Below are positions 19,054 to 27,629 of a stretch of 64,000 bases of DNA, one piece after another; within the stretch, counting starts at the first letter, position 1; every line of letters begins with the position of its first letter. The stretch covers positions 314,547 to 378,546 of the forward strand of contig NZ_MDEB01000003.1 in NCBI RefSeq assembly GCF_002939945.1, written 5' to 3'. This DNA comes from Xanthomonas arboricola pv. populi (GTDB taxonomy: Bacteria; Pseudomonadota; Gammaproteobacteria; Xanthomonadales; Xanthomonadaceae). The position numbers and the translations under genes are program-made. A model generated the notes under the pieces. The model searched no databases, was not told the origin of the DNA, and saw only the letters and a list, made by a program, of their open reading frames with translations.

Positions 19054-19689
19054 TCACTGTGCCGACTGTGGCACGGGTTTGCGCAGCAACGGCAGCGGAT
19101 CGTACGCACCGTTGCGCCCATAGACACCATAGTGCAGATGCGGCGGCGTGCCGCGCGCGTTGCCGGTGGTGCCGACCATGCCGAGCGGTGTGTTGGGCTC
19201 GACGACATCGCCAACGGCCAGGCCGGCGGCCCAGTCGTCCAGGTGCGCGTAGTAGTGGCGTTCCATCGCCGGCCCGAGCACCCAGACCTGTTTGCCGCCC
19301 AGGCCGTGATCGCGGATGGCGCTGACCACCCCGCGCGTCGCGGATAGCACCGGCGTGCCGCGCGGCGCGAAGATATCCACGCCGGCATGGCGTCGATCGC
19401 GACCGCGCGCTGCGCCGAAGGTGTCGGCGATGCGGCGCGCCTGCACGCCTTCGACCGGAACGTGTAACTGCACGGGTGGGGGCATGCGCGACAGCTCCCA
19501 GCTGGTGCGCAGTTGTTCGGCAATCGGCAATTGCCATGCCCAACGCGCCGCGACACCCAGGGCGCACAGCAGCGCAATCGACACCAGCAGGTGGCGCATG
19601 CGGCGTGCAGGGCTGCGGGTTGCCGGCGACGGCGGTGTGGATGGGCGAGGAGACGATGGATCGGTCACATGCACCTGCTGGGTTGCCAA
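19054..19689 (-). CDS. membrane-anchored M23 family metallopeptidase
   Basis: 211 residues. A basic, Pro/Ser-rich N-terminus of about 30 residues precedes one hydrophobic segment (RHLLVSIALLCALGVAARWAW), so it is an inner-membrane protein facing the periplasm; an alternative start at the Met at 19599 would remove the tail. The peptidase domain shows the zinc ligands H-x-x-x-D in RRHAGVDIFAPRG and the H-x-H of HLHYGVY, with the further His in HYYAHLDDW. M23 enzymes cut peptidoglycan crosslinks or act as degenerate activators of amidases; the zinc site looks complete. Closest type is the short LytM/NlpD-like peptidase. It is downstream of the HU gene but behind a terminator. Confidence 0.9.
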   Translation of the reverse strand: MATQQVHVTDPSSPRPSTPPSPATRSPARRMRHLLVSIALLCALGVAARWAWQLPIAEQLRTSWELSRMPPPVQLHVPVEGVQARRIADTFGAARGRDRRHAGVDIFAPRGTPVLSATRGVVSAIRDHGLGGKQVWVLGPAMERHYYAHLDDWAAGLAVGDVVEPNTPLGMVGTTGNARGTPPHLHYGVYGRNGAYDPLPLLRKPVPQSAQ

Positions 19690-19758
19690 TCAGCGTGCAG
19701 GGTAGGCAAGCGGCGATGAGCGGCATGTGGGTAGTGACGCGGGCGGTCAAGCGCGCTC

Positions 19759-19784
19759 AAAAAAAAGACGGCCCGCAGGCCGCC
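19759..19784 (-). terminator. rho-independent terminator after the HU-like gene
   Basis: Read on the minus strand: a 7-bp GC stem (GGCGGCC with GGCCGTC), a 4-base loop and eight T residues. It lies 26 bp beyond the stop codon of the HU-like gene. Confidence 0.88.
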
Positions 19785-19809
19785 TTGGTGACACCGCAGG
19801 CGTGCTCGA

Positions 19810-20235
19810 TTAGAGCGCGGCGTCCTTCAACTTCTTCAGCAGGCGCGCCTTGACCTTGAAACTGGCCGGCTTCGCTGCAAAGGTCTGCTCTTCCTTGGTG
19901 AACGGGTTGATGCCCTTGCGCTTCGGCTTGGCCGGCACATGGACGCTGGTCAGCTTCAGCATGCCCGGCAGGGTGAACGAGCCGGCGCCCTTCTTGCTCA
20001 GCGACGAATGCGCGGCCGATTCCAGCGTAGCCAGAACGGCGCGGACGTCCTTCGGAGCCAGCTGGGTGGATTCGGCAATGTGCGCGACCAGGCCGGTCTT
20101 GCTCAGCGCTTCCTTGATCGGCTTCGGCGCAGCGGACTTGGCAGCAGCGGCCTTGGCCGGCTTTGCGGTCTTGGTCGCGGCGACCTTTTTCACTGCCTTC
20201 TTGGGGGCAGCCTTCTTAGCGGCGGTTTTTGCCAT
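19810..20235 (-). CDS. HU-like DNA-binding protein with Lys/Ala-rich histone H1-like tail
   Basis: 141 residues in two parts. Residues 1-40 are a Lys-Ala-Pro tail with repeated AAKK/PKKA units like eukaryotic histone H1. Residues 40-141 form an HU/IHF fold (PIKEALSKTGLVAHIAEST, LESAAHSSLSKKGAGSFTLPG, KPKRKGINPFTKE). The beta-arm holds the Pro of NPFT that bends DNA in HU. Such tailed HU proteins are characteristic of xanthomonads and some betaproteobacteria and should compact the nucleoid. The tail is a natural target for lysine modification. It has its own terminator and an A/T-rich upstream patch (about 20330-20360) likely to hold the promoter. Confidence 0.93.
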   Translation of the reverse strand: MAKTAAKKAAPKKAVKKVAATKTAKPAKAAAAKSAAPKPIKEALSKTGLVAHIAESTQLAPKDVRAVLATLESAAHSSLSKKGAGSFTLPGMLKLTSVHVPAKPKRKGINPFTKEEQTFAAKPASFKVKARLLKKLKDAAL

Positions 20236-20841
20236 GAGTTATGTGTTCCGTGATCGTTGGTGGTGTTGGGCCTGCCGACCCAGTCGGCAACGCGAAATGT
20301 AGGGCAACTGCTGCGCGCCGCCAATAGGTAAACGATGAAACAACCGAAAAAAAGCGTATTTTGACGGGGATTCGTTCACCGGCGGCAGAAAACCTCCGCG
20401 AAAGCGCTGTCAAAGCGGCTGCGATGCGCAGGGCGATGCGGTGTCTGACGCATAGCAGCAGATCGTTTGCGCGAAGGCATATGTGCGTTTTTGCATCGTG
20501 CGTGGCACCGAGCATTGTCAACATGTACAGCCAGCGGTGGCGTCCGCTGAGGCGACCAAGCGTCGCTGCGTGGCTGCGTGGCTGCGCTGTGCAGGATACG
20601 TTTGGCATCGCCAACTGTTTGTATGCGCTGGATGCCTTGTTTTGATCCGTCGCTCCGCTGCGTTCGCGTCGCTGCTGCCATGTGCGCCCATCGCGCGTGC
20701 CGGGTTTTTCAGCGGCTCACAGGCGCAGACGCGCTGGGTGTCGTTACGGCTTCACTGCGCACTTGCCTTGGCACTCCTGCGCGCGGCCCGCCGGCCGCTG
20801 CGAGACATTCCGACTTTGGATGACGCCCAGCCACAGGCCGA
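20236..20841. other. 606-bp gene-free region upstream of the HU-like gene
   Basis: Several short open frames cross this stretch on both strands, but none has a recognisable family, a consistent codon pattern or a good ribosome-binding site. An A/T-rich segment near 20330-20360 fits a strong HU promoter. The rest shows no clear repeat or hairpin; a small RNA cannot be excluded. Confidence 0.5.
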
Positions 20842-21696
20842 CTAATCATTGGCCGCCGACAGGCTGCGGCCGCGCTCGGTCGCTGCGGCAATCGCCTTGG
20901 CGGTGAGCGCTTCGAACTGGCCGGCCTGAAATGTCTCGATTGCCGCCTGCGTGGTGCCGTTGGGCGACGTCACCCGGCGCCGGAGCAGCTCCGGTGCTTC
21001 GCCCGATTCGGTCAGCATGCGCGAGGCGCCGAGCAGGGTCTGCAGCACCAGCGTGCGTGCGGTTTCGGCTGGCAGGCCTTGCGCACGCGCGGCCGCTTCC
21101 ATCGCTTCGGCCAGCAGAAATACATAGGCCGGCCCGCTGCCGGAGACGGCGGTCACCGTGTCCATCTGCGCCTCGTCGTCGATCCAGACGGTGACACCGG
21201 CGCTCTCCAGCAAGCCGGTCGCCTGCGCACGTTGCGCCTTGGACACGCGTGGATTGGCGTACAACCCGGTGACGCCTGCACCGAGCAGAGCGGGCGTATT
21301 GGGCATTGCGCGCACTACCGCAAGCTCGCCGCCGGACCAGCGCTCCAGCTGCGGAGCGGTGATGCCGGCGGCAATGGACAGCAGCAACGGCTGTTGCGCC
21401 TGCGCAAGATCGGCCAGCTGCGCGCATACCGCTGGCAGCACCTGCGGCTTGACCGCCAACACCCAGACGGCTGCGCCGTCCACTGCGCTGCGCGCCTGTT
21501 CCACGGCGTGCACGCCAAAGTCGCGTGATAGCGCATCGCGCAGTTCCGCCACCGGCTCGGCGACGCGGATGCTGGCAGCGGGCACGCCCTGCCGGATCAG
21601 CCCGGCAATCAGGCTGCGCGCCATGTTGCCGCCGCCGACGAATGCGGTGAGCGCAGTGGCGGAAGGCGAGGGCGCGGGCGAGGAGGGCAGAGTCAT
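20842..21696 (-). CDS. proC: pyrroline-5-carboxylate reductase ProC
   Basis: 284 residues, slightly longer than E. coli ProC (269) because of an Ala/Ser/Pro-rich leader of about 14 residues. It reduces pyrroline-5-carboxylate to proline with NAD(P)H. The Rossmann motif FVGGGNMARSLIAGL, the block VLAVKPQVL, RAMPNTPALLGAGVTGLY, and the C-terminal AVSGSGPAYVFLLAEAMEAAA with RRRVTSPNGTTQAAI (substrate-binding, dimer interface) are all present. It lies 62 bp after yggS on the same strand, a conserved pairing in many bacteria that links proline synthesis with vitamin B6 balance. Confidence 0.96.
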   Translation of the reverse strand: MTLPSSPAPSPSATALTAFVGGGNMARSLIAGLIRQGVPAASIRVAEPVAELRDALSRDFGVHAVEQARSAVDGAAVWVLAVKPQVLPAVCAQLADLAQAQQPLLLSIAAGITAPQLERWSGGELAVVRAMPNTPALLGAGVTGLYANPRVSKAQRAQATGLLESAGVTVWIDDEAQMDTVTAVSGSGPAYVFLLAEAMEAAARAQGLPAETARTLVLQTLLGASRMLTESGEAPELLRRRVTSPNGTTQAAIETFQAGQFEALTAKAIAAATERGRSLSAAND

Positions 21697-21758
21697 TGCG
21701 ACACCTTAAGTAAGAGGAAACAGCGACGCGCTAACGCGAGGCTGATCGGAAAAGACGG

Positions 21759-22451
21759 TCAGGAAGCTGCGGCAGCCGACGAGGCGCGTTCGCCGAACAG
21801 CGCCGTCCCGACGCGCACCATGGTCGCGCCGGCCGCGATCGCTTCGGCAAAATCCGAGCTCATGCCCATCGACAAGGTATCCACCTGCGGATAGCGACGC
21901 TTGAGGTCTTCGAACAGTGCCTGCATGCGGGCAAACGCCGCCATGCGGCGCACCTGCTCGGGGAAGGGCGCGGGAATCGCCATCAGGCCGCGCAATTGCA
22001 GCTGGGGTTGCAGCGCGATGGCCTCGGCCAGTCCGTCGACCGCCTCCGGCGCGCAGCCGTGCTTGCTGTCCTCGTCGTCGATGTTGACCTGGATCAGGAC
22101 ATTCAAGGGTGTGCGATCGGCCGGACGGTGGTTGGCCAGCGGCACGATCAGCTTGGCGCGGTCCACGGTCTGCACCCAGTCGAACCACTGGCTGGCCAGT
22201 TCGGCCTTGTTGGATTGCAGGTGGCCGATCAGATGCCACTCCAATCCCAGCGTCTGCAGCTGGGCAATCTTGGTTTGCGCTTCCTGCACGTAGTTTTCGC
22301 CGAATGCGCGCTGGCCCTGCGCCGCCAGCGCGGCAATCGCGTCTGCCGGCCGGGTCTTGGACACCGCCAGCAGGCGCACATCGGCGCGCGCGTGCCGAGT
22401 CGCGGCGGCGTGGATGGCATCGAGAATCTGCTGCAGCGACGAAGCCGGCAC
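21759..22451 (-). CDS. yggS: YggS family pyridoxal-phosphate homeostasis protein
   Basis: 230 residues from a GTG start at 22449-22451 (VPASSLQQILDAIH); the longer frame to 22535 reads unlikely Gly-rich codons and gives an over-long protein, while E. coli YggS is 234 residues. PLP-binding features are LLAVSKTRPADAI (the PLP Lys in SKT), FGENYVQEAQTKI, WHLIGHLQSNKAE, and the C-terminal SMGMSSDFAEAIAAGATMVRVGTALFG with the phosphate-binding Ser residues. The protein buffers PLP in the cytoplasm and has no catalytic activity. It sits beside proC and divergent to pilT, as in Pseudomonas and many others. Confidence 0.94.
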   Translation of the reverse strand: MPASSLQQILDAIHAAATRHARADVRLLAVSKTRPADAIAALAAQGQRAFGENYVQEAQTKIAQLQTLGLEWHLIGHLQSNKAELASQWFDWVQTVDRAKLIVPLANHRPADRTPLNVLIQVNIDDEDSKHGCAPEAVDGLAEAIALQPQLQLRGLMAIPAPFPEQVRRMAAFARMQALFEDLKRRYPQVDTLSMGMSSDFAEAIAAGATMVRVGTALFGERASSAAAAS

Positions 22452-22724
22452 GTGGCAATCCAGGCGGAAAAGGAACGCTATAGTGCCGCCCCCGGCTGCG
22501 TCCTTCCAGCCGGGTCGCCGAACCGGGCCGGCCAATGATGCTGCAATGGCGCGCGGACGCGCCGGGCCCCGCCCACATGCGAGGCGAGCTGGCGATCGAC
22601 GCCCGAGCTTGGCCCAGGCAAGGCCCGTGCCCGCACCGCGTCCCCAAAACCAACGCCTTCAGGCCCGCCCGACGGTGCCGGCCTGAACCGGCTGCGGGCC
22701 GCTTCCCGCCAGCAGCCAGAACGC

Positions 22725-22730
22725 TATACT
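22725..22730 (+). promoter_or_regulatory. candidate -10 element upstream of pilT
   Basis: TATACT inside GAACGCTATACTGCCGCCC, 49 bp before the pilT ATG. A near copy, GAACGCTATAGTGCCGCCC, lies at about 22473-22491, about 245 bp upstream. The duplication looks like two related promoter segments; no strong -35 was seen for either. Confidence 0.45.
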
Positions 22731-22778
22731 GCCGCCCGGGGAGTACCTTCCAATCGCAGCCTAGGGGAAAAGCAGCGC

Positions 22779-23816
22779 ATGGATATCGCTGAACTATTGG
22801 CGTTTTCTGTCAAGAACAAGGCATCGGACCTGCATCTGTCGGCGGGCTTGCCGCCGATGATCCGTGTCGATGGCGATGTCCGTCGCATCAATATTCCGGC
22901 CCTGGACCACAAGCAGGTGCACGCGCTGGTCTACGACATCATGTCGGACAAGCAGCGTCGCGATTACGAGGAATTCCTCGAGGTCGACTTCTCGTTCGAG
23001 ATTCCGTCGCTGGCGCGCTTCCGCGTCAATGCCTTCAACCAGAACCGCGGCGCCGGTGCGGTGTTCCGTACCATTCCGTCCGAAGTGCTGACGCTGGAGG
23101 ACCTGGGCTGCCCGCCGATCTTCCGCCAGCTGATCGACCAGCCGCAGGGCCTGATCCTGGTCACCGGCCCGACCGGTTCGGGCAAGTCGACCACGCTCGC
23201 CGGCATGATCGACTACATCAACAAGAACGAATACGGCCACATCCTCACTGTCGAGGATCCGATCGAGTTCGTGCATACCTCGCAGAAGTGCCTGATCAAT
23301 CAGCGCGAAGTGCATCGCGATACGCACGGCTTCAATGAGGCGCTGCGCTCGGCGCTGCGCGAAGACCCGGACATCATCCTGGTGGGCGAATTGCGCGACC
23401 TGGAAACCATCCGCCTGGCGTTGACCGCCGCGGAAACCGGCCACCTGGTGTTCGGCACCCTGCACACCAGCTCGGCGGCCAAGACCATCGACCGCATCAT
23501 CGACGTGTTCCCGGCTGGCGAAAAGCCGATGGTGCGCTCGATGCTGTCCGAATCGCTGCGCGCGGTGATTTCGCAGGCGTTGCTGAAGAAGGTCGGCGGC
23601 GGACGCACCGCCGCCTGGGAAATCATGGTCGGCACCCCGGCCATCCGTAACCTGATCCGCGAGGACAAGGTGGCGCAGATGTATTCCTCGATCCAGACCG
23701 GCCAGCAATACGGCATGCAGACGCTGGACCAGCATCTGCAGGACCTGGTCAAGCGCAGCCTGATCACGCGCAACCAGGCGCGCGAATACGCCAAGGACAA
23801 GCGGATATTTGAGTGA
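22779..23816 (+). CDS. pilT: type IV pilus retraction ATPase PilT
   Basis: 345 residues. PilT is the hexameric ATPase at the inner membrane that pulls pili back for twitching motility. It shows MDIAELLAFSVKNKASDLHLSAG, Walker A GPTGSGKSTT, the Asp box with VEDPIEFVH, Walker B LVGELRDLETI, the His box GTLHTSSAAKTIDRIIDVFP, and the C-terminal AIRNLIRE motif essential for retraction. A GGGGAAAAG ribosome-binding site precedes the ATG. It lies upstream of pilU with a 128-bp gap that holds a heptamer-repeat hairpin. Confidence 0.97.
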   Translation: MDIAELLAFSVKNKASDLHLSAGLPPMIRVDGDVRRINIPALDHKQVHALVYDIMSDKQRRDYEEFLEVDFSFEIPSLARFRVNAFNQNRGAGAVFRTIPSEVLTLEDLGCPPIFRQLIDQPQGLILVTGPTGSGKSTTLAGMIDYINKNEYGHILTVEDPIEFVHTSQKCLINQREVHRDTHGFNEALRSALREDPDIILVGELRDLETIRLALTAAETGHLVFGTLHTSSAAKTIDRIIDVFPAGEKPMVRSMLSESLRAVISQALLKKVGGGRTAAWEIMVGTPAIRNLIREDKVAQMYSSIQTGQQYGMQTLDQHLQDLVKRSLITRNQAREYAKDKRIFE

Positions 23817-23931
23817 TTCGGGAATAGGGAATCGGGAATGGGGAATCGCAACAGCACGTTTCCCTGACTGGTCCGGCTCCTGGCTCCTGGCTTTTCCAAT
23901 TCTCGATTCTCGATTCCCCATTCCCGGCTCC
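23817..23931. repeat. heptamer repeat hairpin, copy C (pilT/pilU gap)
   Basis: Left arm 23817-23848 with TCGGGAA-type units and single-base variants; right arm 23898-23931 with CTCGATT and CCCATTC units in inverted orientation; about 50 bp of spacer. It begins directly after the pilT stop and ends 13 bp before the pilU ATG. Confidence 0.88.
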
Positions 23932-23944
23932 GAAGGAGCACGCC

Positions 23945-25075
23945 ATGAGCACCATCGACTTCACCTCCTTCCTCAAGCTGATGGCGCACCAGAAGGCGTC
24001 GGATCTGTTCATCACCTCGGGGATGCCGCCGGCGATCAAGGTGCACGGCAAGATCAGTCCGATCACCCAGACGCCGCTGACCGCGCAACAGAGTCGCGAT
24101 CTGGTGTTGAACGTGATGACGCCGTCGCAGCGCGAAGAATTCGAAAAGACCCACGAGTGCAATTTCGCCATCGGCGTGTCCGGGGTCGGGCGCTTTCGCG
24201 TGAGCTGCTTCTACCAGCGCAACCAGGTCGGCATGGTGCTGCGCCGGATCGAAACGCGCATCCCCACGGTGGAAGAGTTGAGCCTGCCGCCGGTGATCAA
24301 GACGCTGGCGATGACCAAGCGCGGCATCATCATCTTCGTTGGCGCTACCGGGACCGGCAAGTCCACCTCGTTGGCGGCGATGATCGGTTACCGCAACCAG
24401 AATTCCACCGGGCACATCATCACCATCGAAGATCCGATCGAATTCGTGCACAAGCACGAAGGCTGCATCATCACCCAGCGCGAAGTCGGCATCGATACCG
24501 ACAGCTGGGAAAACGCGTTGAAAAACACCCTGCGCCAGGCGCCGGATGTGATCATGATCGGCGAGGTGCGCACCCGTGAAGGCATGGATCATGCCGTGGC
24601 CTTTGCCGAAACCGGGCATCTGGTGCTGTGCACCCTGCACGCCAACAACGCCAACCAGGCGATGGACCGCATCATCAACTTCTTCCCGGAAGACCGGCGC
24701 AACCAGCTGTTGATGGATCTGTCGCTCAATCTCAAGGGCGTGGTCGCGCAGCAGTTGATTCCGACCCCGGATGGTCGCGGCCGGCGCGTGGCGATGGAGA
24801 TCATGCTGGGCACGCCGCTGGTGCAGGACTACATCCGCGATGGCGAGATCCACAAGCTCAAGGAGATCATGAAGGAGTCCACCAACCTGGGCATGCGCAC
24901 CTTCGATCAGAGCCTGTTCGAGCTGTATCAGGCCGGAGAGATCAGCTACGAAGATGCGCTGCGCTACGCCGACTCGCAGAACGAGGTGCGCCTGCGCATC
25001 AAGCTCTCGCAGGGCGGCGACGCCAAGACCCTGGCGCAGGGCCTGGATGGCGTGGAGATCGCCGAGGTTCGGTGA
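23945..25075 (+). CDS. pilU: PilT-dependent pilus ATPase PilU
   Basis: 376 residues. PilU is a paralogue of PilT that supports retraction under load. Features: DFTSFLKLMAHQKASDLFITSG, Walker A GATGTGKSTS, IEDPIEFVHKHEGC, Walker B MIGEVRTREGMDHA, and the His box CTLHANNANQAMDRIINFFPE. The C-terminal extension of about 40 residues beyond the PilT-like core (DALRYADSQNEVRLRIKL onward) is typical of PilU. An AAGGAG ribosome-binding site sits 8 bp upstream, formed just after the repeat ends. It shares orientation with pilT and probably its transcript. Confidence 0.96.
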   Translation: MSTIDFTSFLKLMAHQKASDLFITSGMPPAIKVHGKISPITQTPLTAQQSRDLVLNVMTPSQREEFEKTHECNFAIGVSGVGRFRVSCFYQRNQVGMVLRRIETRIPTVEELSLPPVIKTLAMTKRGIIIFVGATGTGKSTSLAAMIGYRNQNSTGHIITIEDPIEFVHKHEGCIITQREVGIDTDSWENALKNTLRQAPDVIMIGEVRTREGMDHAVAFAETGHLVLCTLHANNANQAMDRIINFFPEDRRNQLLMDLSLNLKGVVAQQLIPTPDGRGRRVAMEIMLGTPLVQDYIRDGEIHKLKEIMKESTNLGMRTFDQSLFELYQAGEISYEDALRYADSQNEVRLRIKLSQGGDAKTLAQGLDGVEIAEVR

Positions 25076-25322
25076 GCTGCGCAGGAGTGCTGTGCCCTGG
25101 CGCATTCTGGTGCATGGTCGTGGCGTAGCACGCTGAAGCAATTCACTGCAGACGCTTCCGGACCTTGGTGCGTCATCTCTGCGCGCAGGCGTTTGCTGCA
25201 AAAAGACAGGGCAAGGACCGCGCTGTCGGTCGATGAACATGCAGCGCAGCAGTGCGCACATGCTGTGACGTTTCAGATGTAACCAGGCGGGCCGATAGTG
25301 TCTAATATCGCACCCCATTGCA

Positions 25323-26051
25323 GTGCCCGAACCTGTGACCCTTCCCGATTCCGATCTGCGTCCGGAGCAAGAACCGCTGCCCGATGACGGCGCTGTGGTC
25401 ACCTCCGGCCCGTTGACGCCGCCACCGGATTCGGCCGGCACCGCGGCCGACGACCATGCCTATCACCACTCGGTGGCCGAGGACGCGCAGGGCATGGTGC
25501 TGGCGACGCTGGTGGCATCGCTGGGCCTGGCGATCTTCGCCAAGGGCGGGCTGATGATCGGCGGCATGGCCGGTGTGGCGTTCCTGCTGCATTACGCGCT
25601 GCACTGGAATTTCGGCCTGGTGTTCGTGCTGGTCAACCTGCCGTTCTACTGGCTGAGCGTGCGCCGCATGGGCTGGGAATTCACCTTGAAGACCTTTGCC
25701 GCGGTCGGTGCTTGCGGTGCACTGACCGACCTGATGCCGCGCTGGGCCGAGTACGCACATATCAGCACGCTGTTTTCGGCGATCGTCGGCGGCGCGCTGG
25801 CGGGCCTGGGCATCCTGTTCTTCATCCGCCATCGCGGCAGCCTGGGCGGCATCGGCATCCTGGCGGTGTACCTGCAGCGCGAGCGCGGCTGGAGCGCCGG
25901 CAAGGTGCAGATGAGTTTCGATGCGATGCTGATGCTGGTCGCCTTCAGCATTCTCACTCCTGACAAGGTGCTTTACTCGGCGCTGGGTGCGTTGATGCTG
26001 AGCCTGGTGCTGATGTTCAATCACCGCCCGCATCGTTACATGGGCGTGTGA
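25323..26051 (+). CDS. YitT family membrane protein
   Basis: 242 residues. A hydrophilic, Pro/Asp-rich N-terminus of about 45 residues precedes five or six membrane segments from about residue 57. The core (GLAIFAKGGLMIGGMAGVAFLLHY, then FVLVNLPFYWLSVRRMGWEF and GGALAGLGILFFIRHRGSLGG, each read here as consecutive short stretches) fits the YitT/DUF161 family. The C-terminal cytosolic DUF2179 domain found in many YitT proteins is absent, so this is the short form. Substrate and role are unknown. It stands alone; a perfect 18-bp hairpin (CGGCAGCC and complement) lies at 26065-26082 just beyond the stop. Confidence 0.85.
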   Translation: MPEPVTLPDSDLRPEQEPLPDDGAVVTSGPLTPPPDSAGTAADDHAYHHSVAEDAQGMVLATLVASLGLAIFAKGGLMIGGMAGVAFLLHYALHWNFGLVFVLVNLPFYWLSVRRMGWEFTLKTFAAVGACGALTDLMPRWAEYAHISTLFSAIVGGALAGLGILFFIRHRGSLGGIGILAVYLQRERGWSAGKVQMSFDAMLMLVAFSILTPDKVLYSALGALMLSLVLMFNHRPHRYMGV

Positions 26052-26187
26052 TCCAGCAGGTTGTCGGCAGCCATGGCTGCCGCCGGAATCGGCAGCGGCG
26101 CGTATCACGCCGACGCGGCAGTCGCGTATCGCCGCTGCATCTGGGCGCCGTGCGGCTGCTTGCCGGCATGGAGTCGCTGACTTGCCG

Positions 26188-26733
26188 CTAGGCGTTGCCG
26201 TTGTGCATCCACGGCGGCGACAGCGCCTGGATGCGCGCAAACGCCGGACAATCGGCATGATGCGCGCCGGGCAGGTAGCCCAGGCTCATCAGGAATTCGC
26301 CGGTGATCTCGCCGCCGGTGAAGCGGAAGGTCTTCTTGAACAGCTTGACCCAGGCGGCTTTGTCGAGTGGGTGCTGTGCGTCCAGCCATTGCGCGAAACT
26401 ACCGTGCGCCGCGCGCAGTTGCTGGATGACCTGCGCGTTGTGGATGGCCGCCAGCACCTTCAACCGGTTGCGGATGATGCCGGCATCGCCGAGCAGCCGT
26501 GCAATGTCGCTCTCGCCGTAGGCCGCCACCGTGTCCACGTCGAAGCCCTCGTAGGCGCGCTGGAAGTTGCTGCGCTTGCGCAGGATGGTTTCCCAGCTCA
26601 GCCCGGCCTGATTGATTTCCAGCACCAGGCGCTCGAACAGCTCGCGCTCCTCGCGCTGCGGAAAGCCGTATTCGTGATCGTGGTAGTGCCCGTGGATCGG
26701 ATGGCCTGGGGCGATGCTGCAGTAGCCGCTCAT
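26188..26733 (-). CDS. tag: DNA-3-methyladenine glycosylase I
   Basis: 181 residues, close to E. coli Tag (187). The enzyme excises 3-methyladenine from alkylated DNA. It has the family opening GYCSI plus YHDHEYGFPQ, the zinc-site residues (N-terminal Cys and His; C-terminal His and Cys in HHADCPAFA), and the helix-hairpin-helix core QAGLSWETILRKRSNFQRAYEGFD. The catalytic Glu of the family corresponds to the Glu in LEINQAGLSWE. The N-terminus is shorter by a few residues, with C at position 5. The gene is alone between two promoter regions. Confidence 0.93.
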   Translation of the reverse strand: MSGYCSIAPGHPIHGHYHDHEYGFPQREERELFERLVLEINQAGLSWETILRKRSNFQRAYEGFDVDTVAAYGESDIARLLGDAGIIRNRLKVLAAIHNAQVIQQLRAAHGSFAQWLDAQHPLDKAAWVKLFKKTFRFTGGEITGEFLMSLGYLPGAHHADCPAFARIQALSPPWMHNGNA

Positions 26734-27050
26734 GAGGTGCCTGTTGTGCGTGGACCAGTTGTAGGTGGATCAGGGCGCGACGGCCGGAAGTCCGACCCGC
26801 GACGATAACGACCGAACAGCGATGCGTGGTGCACCGAACGACGGCGGTGCCGGAGCAGGTCGATTGGCAGCACAGCACGGCCTGGAAGTACGTGCTGCGC
26901 AGCCGCCAGCAATCTGAACGGGCCGGTCTTGCCTGCCGGGAGCCATCGGTGGCCTCTGCGAGGTCGATGCCCATCGGCAGCATCGGCAGTCCCATGCCGC
27001 CCGCGTACAGCAAGTATGGCAGCGGCTCTGCGCGCGGCGAAGCGAACGGC
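26734..27050. other. gene-free spacer between tag and yqgE
   Basis: About 320 bp between the divergent tag and yqgE genes. Short frames on both strands show no family resemblance. It should hold both promoters; only the yqgE -10 box at its right end is convincing. Confidence 0.5.
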
Positions 27051-27056
27051 TAGAAT
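27051..27056 (+). promoter_or_regulatory. -10 element of yqgE, leaderless arrangement
   Basis: TAGAAT with GCGGCC between it and the yqgE ATG at 27063. Transcription normally begins 6 to 7 bases after the -10, so the start site would fall on or next to the A of the ATG and the mRNA would lack a leader. No ribosome-binding site is present in those six bases. The -35 region is not clear. Confidence 0.6.
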
Positions 27057-27062
27057 GCGGCC

Positions 27063-27629
27063 ATGTCTGTTTTGCCCACGCCTCTGGCCAACCAACTGCT
27101 GATCGCGCTTCCGGCGCTGTCCGATCCCACCTTTTCGCGCAGCGTCGCGCTGATCTGCCAACACGACGAGAACGGCGCCATGGGCGTGCTGGTCAACCGG
27201 CCCTCCGAATACACGCTGGGCGAGGTCCTGTCGCAAATGGGCATCGACACCGTCGACGACCACCTACGCGAGCAGATCGTGCTCAGCGGCGGGCCGGTGC
27301 ACCCGGAACGCGGTTTTGTCATCCACGACGATGCGCGCGACTGGGATTCCAGCCTGGAAGTGGGGCAGGGCGTCTACCTGACCACCTCGCGCGACATTCT
27401 CGAAGCCATGGCGGCCGGCGAAGGCCCGCGCAATGCGCTGGTGGCGCTGGGCTGTGCCGGCTGGGGCGCGGGCCAGCTGGAATTCGAACTGGGCGAGAAC
27501 AGCTGGCTGACCGCGCCGTCGGATGCCAATGTGTTGTTCTCCACCGCGCTGGAAGATCGCTGGCAGACCGCTGCCGGGCGCATCGGCGTGGATCTGTTCC
27601 GGCTGACGGATTATTCCGGGCATGCCTGA
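27063..27629 (+). CDS. yqgE: YqgE/AlgH family protein (UPF0301)
   Basis: 188 residues, the usual length. Family blocks are [21 protein letters not shown], the [16 protein letters not shown] motif, [17 protein letters not shown] and the [16 protein letters not shown] segment. YqgE/AlgH proteins are cytoplasmic with no settled activity; in Pseudomonas AlgH was linked to alginate regulation. It overlaps ruvX by 8 bp and pyrB follows 15 bp after that, the conserved yqgE-ruvX-pyrB order. It begins directly after its -10 box, so leaderless translation is likely. Confidence 0.95.
   Translation: MSVLPTPLANQLLIALPALSDPTFSRSVALICQHDENGAMGVLVNRPSEYTLGEVLSQMGIDTVDDHLREQIVLSGGPVHPERGFVIHDDARDWDSSLEVGQGVYLTTSRDILEAMAAGEGPRNALVALGCAGWGAGQLEFELGENSWLTAPSDANVLFSTALEDRWQTAAGRIGVDLFRLTDYSGHA

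Noticed and set aside
20361-20845. Short frames on both strands between the HU-like gene and proC
   Set aside because: No family, no ribosome-binding site and Cys/Trp/Arg-rich composition typical of noncoding GC-rich DNA.
23300-25441. 713-codon minus-strand frame opposite pilT and pilU
   Set aside because: It runs antisense through two conserved ATPase genes and a repeat; no independent start signal or domain.
26065-26082. Perfect hairpin after the YitT gene as terminator
   Set aside because: The stem is good but there is no T run on either strand; kept only as a note in the gene entry.
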